10,183 nucleotides of DNA. Source: JADJQU01 sp035490315. GTDB lineage: Bacteria > Planctomycetota > UBA1135 > GCA-002686595. The notes under the pieces are model-generated. The model was not told the DNA's origin. It made no database searches and saw only the letters and a list, made by a program, of their open reading frames with translations. Every line of letters starts with the position of its first letter. Positions within the stretch are counted from its first letter, which is position 1. A program made the translations under genes and the position numbers. Positions 5,376 through 10,183 of this stretch are shown here, one piece after another. The stretch covers positions 1 to 10,183 of the forward strand of contig DATHET010000236.1 of the NCBI GenBank assembly GCA_035490315.1. The letters are read 5' to 3'.

Positions 5376-7970
5376 CACCAGCGAGTAGTAGAAGGGGTGG
5401 GGGAAACGGGGATTCTTGGCGACAGCCTCGCGAGCCGCTCGCATCGACTCGGCGCGGCTGTCGCCCGCGGAAAGGCGCTGGTGGAAGACCTCCATCAGCG
5501 CCTGCATCGCTCCTGCTTCGACCGGGTGGGATGAGAGCACGACGCAGCTCGCGCCGGCGAACATGAAGGCGCCTCCGAGGTGGTTCAGGCCGTCTTCGCC
5601 GTAACGCTGCTCCGAGTGGGCTGCCGAGCAGGAAGAAAGCACGACGGTGTCGGGAACGTGCAGTTTTTCCTCGACCTCGTCGCAATCGAGGATGCCGTCG
5701 TCGCCTTTCGACATCGGGCGCAACACCAGCGCCGCCGATCGCTCCTTCTTCGGCATGACGGTGCCGTGAGCCGTCACCTGCAGCACGCTCGCGAGGCAAA
5801 GGCCCGGGGCCTCGAGGGCGGCACGAGTCGCGGTTTCGCCGATGAAGGCCTGCTCCAGTTTCGGATACGGCTTCTGCACAGCCTTCCGATTCGCGTCGTT
5901 GAAGGGGATGGGCGCCAGACCGCGAAGCGCGGGATCAGCCCATGCTGGAATCGCTGGCGCCGCGACCAGCCATAGACCGGCCTTGTCGGCGGGCGGGGGC
6001 GGTGTCTTCGCTCTCCGGTTGGCCAGCTTGACCTGGACCGGCAGCGACGGCGCGCGATCGATGGCGAAGCGGATGCCGAGGACCTCAGGCCCGCCCAACG
6101 GAATCGCCTCGAACGGCAGGCCATCCATCAGGTCGGCGCCGACGATCGTGACCGACTTCCAGCCTGCCATGCGTGCACGGATCTCCGCGGGGAATAGCGT
6201 GTCCGCGACCAGCTTGCCGTGCCTCTCGAGCGCGGCGAGATTCCTCGCGAGAGATTTTTCGTCCCCGGATGGCGCGGTGCTCACGTCGTTCAGCCATTGA
6301 TCCACCAATGGCGCCCAGACACCCTGGGCGGCGACGGCCTTGCACAGACCTGATGGCTTCGCGTCGAAGGCGAGCACCAGGGTGCGGTGGTGGTCGGGCA
6401 CGAACACGAGCACTCCGCCTTCCGCGCTGGTCATGAGCTTGCGCACGTCGACGGGAGTGCAGGCAGCGCCCTTGAGGGCGCGCGACAGCGATCCGAGCTC
6501 CTGGGCTTCGATCAAGGCTTCCAGCGCCAGGTCGAGGCCGTGTTCTTCCCCTTCGACCGCGAGCGACAGCTCGATCAGCTCGTTGAGCATGAATCGACGT
6601 GTCCGGAAATGCAGGAAACCAACTCCGCCGCTCGATCTTTCATCGCCTTGAAGGTCATCGATCATCCGATCGTAGGCCTGTTTCAGGGAGGCGAGCTGCT
6701 CCTTCCCGCTCGCCTTGTCCAGGCCGCGAGCACGGAGCAGATGCGACGAATAGGCCTCGATCTCGGCCTGGTCGCGCGCACTCATGCCGGCCTTCTGTTC
6801 CTGTAGGATCCTGGCGAGCTCGGCCTTCGCCGCCTCCAAGCTCTGCTCGGCACTTTCCAGGTCGCCCTGACGGATCTGGAAGTCCACCAGCGACATGTAG
6901 GCGCTGCGCCGATCTTCGGGATCGAGGGCTTCGTCCTCGAGCACGCTCGAAAGGATGGTCGAGGCTTCCTCCGCGTATTCAGCCGTCATCGGCTCCATGT
7001 CCGCGAAGGCTTTGCCGAGGCGCATCTGTAGCCGGGCTGGAAGCGGCGGAATGCGCTCCTTGCCGCCCGGCCGCAGCAGCTTGATGACCTCCTGCTTGCG
7101 GTCAGTCGCGAGCAGCAGGTTGACCTCGAACAGCAGCGCGTGTTCCTGCAGCTGTGGATTGTCAGCTTGGATTGCCGCTTCCTTGCAGCGCAAGAGGGCG
7201 GACCAGGCGAGGTCGGGCACGCCGAGCTCGTTGTAGAGCTGCGTGCGCAGCAGCTCGCTCTGGGCCTGGAGCTCGAATCTTTGCGCGAAACCAGGCCCGA
7301 GCGCGGCGATCCGCTGATCCGCAGTCTTGACCGTTTCCAAGGAGACGGTCTTGGTGCCCGCCCGGCGCTGGACGTCAGCCAGCGTGTGCAGCGTCAAGGG
7401 CGCGAGCCTGGGCTCCACGTCCTCGGCAAGCGCGCGCTCGAGCAGCTTGCGCGCGCGGATCTCGTCCTTGTGAGCCAGGAGGTCCTGGGCCTGGGTCACG
7501 AGCATTCCGGTGTGGAAATACCGGTGCATGTCCGCGATCTGCATGTTGCCCACGGCTTTGTCCGCGAGCCCGTACCACGCATCGCTCTTCGCGCGCTGAT
7601 CCGGCCACTGCGCCATCAGGATGGAACCCGCGTACAGAGCCATCAGCGCGTCGGGATCGTGAGCCGCGGCCCCGGTGGTCGAATTATCCAAAGCCTCGAG
7701 CCACGCGATCAACTCGTCGCGCGCGGCTGCGACCTGCCCAGGGCCCGCGTCCAAGAGCTTCTGCGCGAGCCCGCCGTACTCCTCCTGCTTCGGCTGCTTC
7801 GGCTGCTGACGCGTGAGCGTGGGGCTCGCCATCGCGCGCGTGGTTGCGACGGCCCCACCCAGGCCGCAAAGCAGCAGCAGGACTACTGCCTCGTTGAGCC
7901 GCGCGACGCGGGCACCGGCTTGGAGACGAGGTCGCCTCCCATGCTCCCGCTGTAGATTTCGACGGTCCAT
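5343..7970 (-). CDS. exported TPR-CHAT caspase-like protein
   Basis: An 875-residue protein. After an Arg-rich n-region (1-27) comes a hydrophobic core (VVLLLLCGLGGAVA, 29-42) and an AMA-S site (46-49), so it is probably exported or membrane-anchored. Residues about 64-510 are helical and TPR-like; the clearest repeat is 355-388 (LVDFQIRQGDLESAEQSLEA). The CHAT domain spans about 515-875. Its caspase-type dyad looks intact: His735 in VTAHG and Cys781 in VLSSCSA. The family C-terminal signature is also there (HPFYYSLVQVTG). CHAT proteins are clan CD cysteine peptidases; the substrate here is unknown. No ATG, GTG or TTG lies between the ATG at 7970 and that at 7832, and the latter would remove the signal peptide. 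The 88-bp overlap with the anti-sigma gene upstream is therefore forced. The 20-bp gap to the convergent VCBS gene holds no other gene. Confidence 0.9.
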   Translation of the reverse strand: MDRRNLQREHGRRPRLQAGARVARLNEAVVLLLLCGLGGAVATTRAMASPTLTRQQPKQPKQEEYGGLAQKLLDAGPGQVAAARDELIAWLEALDNSTTGAAAHDPDALMALYAGSILMAQWPDQRAKSDAWYGLADKAVGNMQIADMHRYFHTGMLVTQAQDLLAHKDEIRARKLLERALAEDVEPRLAPLTLHTLADVQRRAGTKTVSLETVKTADQRIAALGPGFAQRFELQAQSELLRTQLYNELGVPDLAWSALLRCKEAAIQADNPQLQEHALLFEVNLLLATDRKQEVIKLLRPGGKERIPPLPARLQMRLGKAFADMEPMTAEYAEEASTILSSVLEDEALDPEDRRSAYMSLVDFQIRQGDLESAEQSLEAAKAELARILQEQKAGMSARDQAEIEAYSSHLLRARGLDKASGKEQLASLKQAYDRMIDDLQGDERSSGGVGFLHFRTRRFMLNELIELSLAVEGEEHGLDLALEALIEAQELGSLSRALKGAACTPVDVRKLMTSAEGGVLVFVPDHHRTLVLAFDAKPSGLCKAVAAQGVWAPLVDQWLNDVSTAPSGDEKSLARNLAALERHGKLVADTLFPAEIRARMAGWKSVTIVGADLMDGLPFEAIPLGGPEVLGIRFAIDRAPSLPVQVKLANRRAKTPPPPADKAGLWLVAAPAIPAWADPALRGLAPIPFNDANRKAVQKPYPKLEQAFIGETATRAALEAPGLCLASVLQVTAHGTVMPKKERSAALVLRPMSKGDDGILDCDEVEEKLHVPDTVVLSSCSAAHSEQRYGEDGLNHLGGAFMFAGASCVVLSSHPVEAGAMQALMEVFHQRLSAGDSRAESMRAAREAVAKNPRFPHPFYYSLVQVTGLGQMAR
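7785..7802. repeat. 9-bp tandem repeat in the CHAT gene
   Basis: CTGCTTCGG occurs twice in a row (7785-7793, 7794-7802) and is followed by a partial third copy. On the minus strand it encodes QPK-QPK-Q, just after the signal peptide of the CHAT protein. The in-frame unit could gain or lose copies without disrupting the gene, changing only linker length. Confidence 0.6.
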
Positions 7971-8623
7971 TCGATGTGCTTCAGACCGGGCACGAAGAAG
8001 TCCTTGATCTTGCGGTCCTCCGCAGGGAGGGCAGATCCAGGGTGCCAGGTCGTGGCCCCGATGTTATCGATTACGAGCGGGTCGCTGTCGATCGCATCCG
8101 TGTTCGTGATCCGTAGGCGGAACGATTTCCCGGCGGCGAGCGGGGGCGCTTCCCACACGAACTTGCCGAAATCCGAATCGACTCCCGAGGGCGCGACCCC
8201 GCGAAGGACTTGAGTGTCGTCGTTGAGCATCACGTCGTTGGGCCGCTGGGTCTGTGCCCCGCCCTCGGACGACCGAGCCCAGCGATAGACGAGCACGCCA
8301 CAGATCGACGCCGCCACCGCCAGGGCGACGAGTCGACCCATCCGCGAACGCGTCCGGGACATCCGCGAGCGTTCTTCGAAGAAGTCGTGAACGCGCCGTT
8401 CCTGAGTCTGGCCCAGGCTGCCATCGGCTGCGCGAGCGACACCGGCTCGTTCCTCTTCCCCAGCGGCGGCGAGGGACTTCTGCAGGCGCTCGAGCTCGCG
8501 CAGACGCTCGCGGCAGGTTGCGCAGGTATCGAGGGTTTGACGGGCATCGGAAGAGGTCCGCGAGAGGTCGCCGACGACGATGCGCTCGAGCAGCGCGGAG
8601 TGGGAGGGATCGTGGTGTTTCAT
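7883..8623 (-). CDS. anti-sigma-like transmembrane protein
   Basis: A 246-residue single-pass protein directly after an ECF sigma gene, sharing one base with it (TGATG). The cytoplasmic N-terminus carries a CxxC pair (Cys34, Cys37 in DTCATCRERL) followed by a helix, as in zinc-finger anti-sigma domains. The usual His four residues before the first Cys is Thr30, so metal binding would have to use other residues (His3, His4 and His8 are nearby) or be absent. A basic stretch precedes the membrane segment (LVALAVAASICGVLVY, about 98-113). The outer 130 residues look beta-rich (FVWEAPPLAAGKSFRLRITN, 155-174) and resemble Ig/FN3-like sensor domains. It probably binds and silences the adjacent sigma factor; this follows from gene order and topology rather than clear sequence similarity. 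Its 3' end overlaps the CHAT gene by 88 bp. Confidence 0.8.
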   Translation of the reverse strand: MKHHDPSHSALLERIVVGDLSRTSSDARQTLDTCATCRERLRELERLQKSLAAAGEEERAGVARAADGSLGQTQERRVHDFFEERSRMSRTRSRMGRLVALAVAASICGVLVYRWARSSEGGAQTQRPNDVMLNDDTQVLRGVAPSGVDSDFGKFVWEAPPLAAGKSFRLRITNTDAIDSDPLVIDNIGATTWHPGSALPAEDRKIKDFFVPGLKHIEWTVEIYSGSMGGDLVSKPVPASRGSTRQ

Positions 8624-9201
8624 CAGAGTTGATCGGGCCTGTAGGCGCGCAGCGTTTCCTGCAGCTTCTCCAGGCCGCGGTAGTACTTGGTCTTGGCCGT
8701 GTTGGCCGGCATCGACAGCCGAGCGGCGATTTCCTCGAAGGTCAGCTCCTGGAAATGCTTCAAGCGGATCACGTCGGCTTCGACCTGGTCGAGCCGGTCG
8801 ATCGCGCGGTGGAGGTGCTCGTATTCGAGCAGGCGCATGCGGCTGTCCGACGCAGGCGTCACGGCCGGTTCGTCCTCGAGCTCGCCCACGCGCTGGCGCG
8901 TGCGCTTGCGGCGCACGGCGTTCATCAGCTCGAACGAGGTGAAGCGGTACACCCAGGTCTCCAGGGTCGACAGGCCGGCGAAGCTCGGGAGCTTGTTCCA
9001 GATCAGGACCAGGACCTCCTGGGAGACGTCCTCGATGTCGTGCTCGTTGAGCGGCCGTCCCAAGCGGGCGTTCTGCGCGGCGAGGCTCAGCGGCACGCAG
9101 CGCATGCGCCGCACGAATCCCGCAATGGCCTCGGGCTGGCCCTGGCGCATGGCGCGGACGAGCTCGAGATCCGAGAGGTGCTCGTCATGCGACCTCAACA
9201 T
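8623..9201 (-). CDS. ECF-type RNA polymerase sigma factor
   Basis: A 192-residue protein, the usual ECF length, counted from the ATG at 9201-9199. Region 2 lies at about 25-102, with DIEDVSQEVLVLIWNKL (55-71) and ETWVYRFTSFELMNAVRRKR (81-100). After an acidic linker, region 4 lies at about 126-185, with the helix-turn-helix LTFEEIAARLSMPANTAKTK (153-172). The frame stays open to an ATG at 9363, but the extra 54 residues are Pro/Arg/Cys-rich and unlike the family, while the chosen start precedes LSDLELVRAMRQGQ, a typical ECF opening. No Shine-Dalgarno was seen. Its TGA shares one base with the ATG of the anti-sigma-like gene, indicating translational coupling. As is common for ECF factors, it may activate its own operon, but I could not identify its promoter motif. 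Confidence 0.9.
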   Translation of the reverse strand: MLRSHDEHLSDLELVRAMRQGQPEAIAGFVRRMRCVPLSLAAQNARLGRPLNEHDIEDVSQEVLVLIWNKLPSFAGLSTLETWVYRFTSFELMNAVRRKRTRQRVGELEDEPAVTPASDSRMRLLEYEHLHRAIDRLDQVEADVIRLKHFQELTFEEIAARLSMPANTAKTKYYRGLEKLQETLRAYRPDQL

Positions 9202-9339
9202 GCAACGCGGTTCGTCGCCGCTCGGGCGAACCCCACGCAGGCAGACTCGAGCTCGGTGAGGCACATGTTGCAGACAGTGGCTCTCGCAATCGTGACCGCT
9301 GACCCGACCTGGCCGCAAGAAGGCAGGGGGGAGGGGCGG

Positions 9340-9440
9340 GGATTCCATGGCGGGGATCGACACAGATCATCCGCGTCGTGTGAACCGCCGGCAGTTTCAT
9401 GGAATCCGAGAATCTGTCCCCGAACGTGGCAAGATTCTCG
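9340..9440. promoter_or_regulatory. cluster of inverted repeats upstream of the sigma operon
   Basis: Two perfect inverted repeats meet at position 9407. GGATTCCATG (9340-9349) pairs with CATGGAATCC (9398-9407), spacer 48 nt. CGAGAATCT (9407-9415) pairs with AGATTCTCG (9432-9440), spacer 16 nt. All four arms contain GATTC or its complement. The cluster lies 140-240 bp upstream of the sigma start within about 300 bp of gene-free DNA (9202-9504). It may be an operator array or an mRNA leader structure. No convincing -10/-35 pair was found. Confidence 0.4.
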
Positions 9441-9448
9441 AAATGAGG

Positions 9449-9487
9449 GCGGCCCCGGCGGAGGAATGCGTCCTGGGCCGGGGCCGC
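9449..9487 (-). terminator. strong GC-rich hairpin downstream of the 9505-9726 gene
   Basis: GCGGCCCCGGC (9449-9459) and GCCGGGGCCGC (9477-9487) form a perfect 11-bp stem. Inside it, AGGA/TCCT (9462-9465, 9471-9474) can add 4 bp closed by a 5-nt loop. It begins 17 nt past the stop codon of the minus-strand gene at 9505. In that direction it is followed by CCCTCATTT, only a short T run. It is the best terminator candidate in the window and should separate that gene from the sigma operon. Confidence 0.6.
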
Positions 9488-9504
9488 GTGGCGATCACCT
9501 CTGC

Positions 9505-9726
9505 TCAGGGATCGCAAACCTGCGCGCCCGCTTCCTTGGTGTCAGGGAAGCTCCACTTGGACCAGGCCTTGTCCTGGATGCCCGCGAGGACATGGAACTG
9601 GGTCAGGGTCGGAAGGATCAGTTCCGTGGTCGGCGGCGTGCCCGTGACCATGGCGGAGCCGCTCCACACGTTCAGGGGCGTCATCGACGGATCGTTCAGG
9701 TCGAAGACGTCGCGGTCGACGTGCAC
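9505..9726 (-). CDS. short hypothetical protein, probably 5'-incomplete as annotated
   Basis: I do not recognise this family. The 73 codons from the GTG at 9726 to the TGA at 9507-9505 have strong G/C third-position bias and balanced composition (VFDLNDPSMTPLNVWSGSAM; one Cys, near the C-terminus, AGAQVCDP). A hairpin follows the stop. The plus-strand frame over the same DNA is Ser/Arg-rich and looks like a shadow. The GTG is probably not the true start: the good coding bias continues upstream in frame to about 9780 (LLAALGANEKLIFSIEAV), but no ATG, GTG or TTG occurs from there back to the TAG at 9912-9910. A CTG start, a frameshift or decay of a longer gene are all possible. The predicted strands suggest a small beta-rich domain. 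Confidence 0.5.
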   Translation of the reverse strand: MHVDRDVFDLNDPSMTPLNVWSGSAMVTGTPPTTELILPTLTQFHVLAGIQDKAWSKWSFPDTKEAGAQVCDP

Positions 9727-9909
9727 GACGGCTTCGATGCTGAAGATCAGCTTCTCGTTGGCCCCCAGGGCCGCCAGCAGACCGAAAGTCCGAGTGAATT
9801 CAGAAACTGACCTGGGATCTCGCGACGGCGGCGAATGATGCGTGCATGTCTTCAGGCGAAGCCAGCACAGGCGTCCGCGGACGTTGGGTTCGCAGATCGA
9901 CCAGAGCAG
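9727..9909 (-). other. unresolved 5' region of the short hypothetical gene
   Basis: Between the partial gene ending at 9910 and the GTG at 9726, the reading frame of the short gene is open but lacks a usual start. Its coding bias drops upstream of about 9780. In another frame an ATG at 9847-9845 opens MHASFAAVARSQVSF and stops at 9800. Removing one T from the TTT near 9804-9807 would join it to the downstream frame and give one protein of about 113 residues. This fits a single-base frameshift, but chance open frames cannot be excluded. Confidence 0.3.
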
Positions 9910-10183
9910 CTATCGGAGAGGCGCTTTCACCTGCAATCGGCTGGTCAACACGATCTCGTAGACACTCTGATCGCCAATCTCGACCGAGGTCTGGAACTCT
10001 TCCTCTCCGACGCGCGTTCCGCCAGCGCCGTTCCTGATCGCGGCTATGGAATATGTGCCCGCTTTGATTCCCATGATGCTGTACGGCGCTTTGACAAACG
10101 TAATTTGATTGACCCTGTGCGATGGCTGCGAGATCAAGCGCAAGATGACCGGGCCGGCGTACGACAATCCCAGTTCGTCTCGC
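9910..10183 (-). CDS. 3' end of a beta-domain protein, cut by the window edge
   Basis: The frame is open to the end of the window, so this is the C-terminal part of a gene that begins outside it. A TTG at 10167 could serve as a start, but there is no reason to stop there. About 91 residues are visible, ending in TAG at 9912-9910. They look like a single Ig/transthyretin-like beta-sandwich: SIMGIKAGTYSIAAIRNG, then EFQTSVEIGDQSVYEIVL. This glycine-plus-Tyr turn followed by an alternating strand resembles the endings of the C-terminal repeats in the sigma fusion at the left of the window, so it may be a protein of the same general kind. The role is unknown. Confidence 0.6.
   Translation of the reverse strand, partial: RDELGLSYAGPVILRLISQPSHRVNQITFVKAPYSIMGIKAGTYSIAAIRNGAGGTRVGEEEFQTSVEIGDQSVYEIVLTSRLQVKAPLR

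Noticed and set aside
3748..5799. Minus-strand open frame of 683 codons opposite the VCBS gene and within the CHAT gene
   Set aside because: Its composition is Arg-rich and low in order, it has no domain, and it covers two well-supported genes in other frames.
5343..7970. Type III-E CRISPR-associated TPR-CHAT protease
   Set aside because: The architecture is superficially similar, but this protein has a signal peptide, and there is no CRISPR array or cas gene in the window.
9202..9363. N-terminal extension of the sigma factor to an ATG at 9363
   Set aside because: The 54 added residues are Pro, Arg and Cys-rich and unlike ECF sigma factors. The ATG at 9201 gives the normal length and opening.
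8254..9810. Plus-strand open frame of 518 codons antisense to the sigma and anti-sigma genes
   Set aside because: It is Arg/Gly/His-rich with no recognisable domain, and the opposite strand encodes clear sigma factor motifs. Long antisense frames are common in GC-rich DNA.
9347..9838. Plus-strand open frame of 163 codons opposite the short hypothetical gene
   Set aside because: Third-position G/C bias and residue composition favour the minus strand, and the terminator-like hairpin fits minus-strand transcription.
9505..10183. A single gene joining the right-edge fragment and the short gene, which share a reading frame across the TAG at 9912-9910
   Set aside because: The translated stretch between them (LLWSICEPNVRGRLCWLRLK) is rich in Cys, Trp and Arg and has poor coding bias, so stop-codon readthrough is not supported.

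Overview
The window is GC-rich DNA, densely packed with genes. It carries two ECF-type sigma factors, one of them fused to a membrane segment and a long extracytoplasmic beta-rich region. It also carries a transmembrane anti-sigma-like protein, an exported TPR-CHAT caspase-like protein and a secreted FG-GAP/VCBS beta-propeller. This mixture, together with weak or absent Shine-Dalgarno sequences at most starts, points to Planctomycetota. That is an inference from gene content; no rRNA or other phylogenetic marker is present.

Layout. Positions 38-2575 (+) encode a sigma factor/membrane anchor/beta-domain fusion. It converges on a small lipoprotein-like gene at 2604-3095 (-). A divergent intergenic region of about 360 bp follows, then a secreted VCBS-repeat protein at 3454-5322 (+). 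That gene converges, 20 bp away, on a minus-strand operon read from right to left: ECF sigma factor (9201 to 8623), anti-sigma-like membrane protein (8623 to 7883) and exported TPR-CHAT protein (7970 to 5343). The genes overlap by 1 nt and then by 88 nt, so they are probably co-transcribed and translationally linked. A strong hairpin at 9449-9487 and a cluster of inverted repeats at 9340-9440 separate the operon from a short hypothetical gene (9505-9726, -) and from the 3' end of a further beta-domain gene that runs off the right edge (9910-10183, -).

How the genes may work together. The sigma/anti-sigma pair is a standard cell-surface signalling module. The CHAT protein has an intact-looking His/Cys dyad, a signal peptide and a long helical TPR-like region. 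Its place in the same operon suggests, as inference only, that it acts on the same side of the membrane as the C-terminal domain of the anti-sigma protein, perhaps as the protease or sensor that controls it. The first gene solves the same problem differently: its sigma domain is joined directly to a membrane anchor and sensor-like region, and a well-placed GGAGG-ATG inside the gene could let the anchor-sensor part be made alone.

No tRNA, rRNA, CRISPR array, insertion sequence or attachment site was seen. The region is not obviously mobile.
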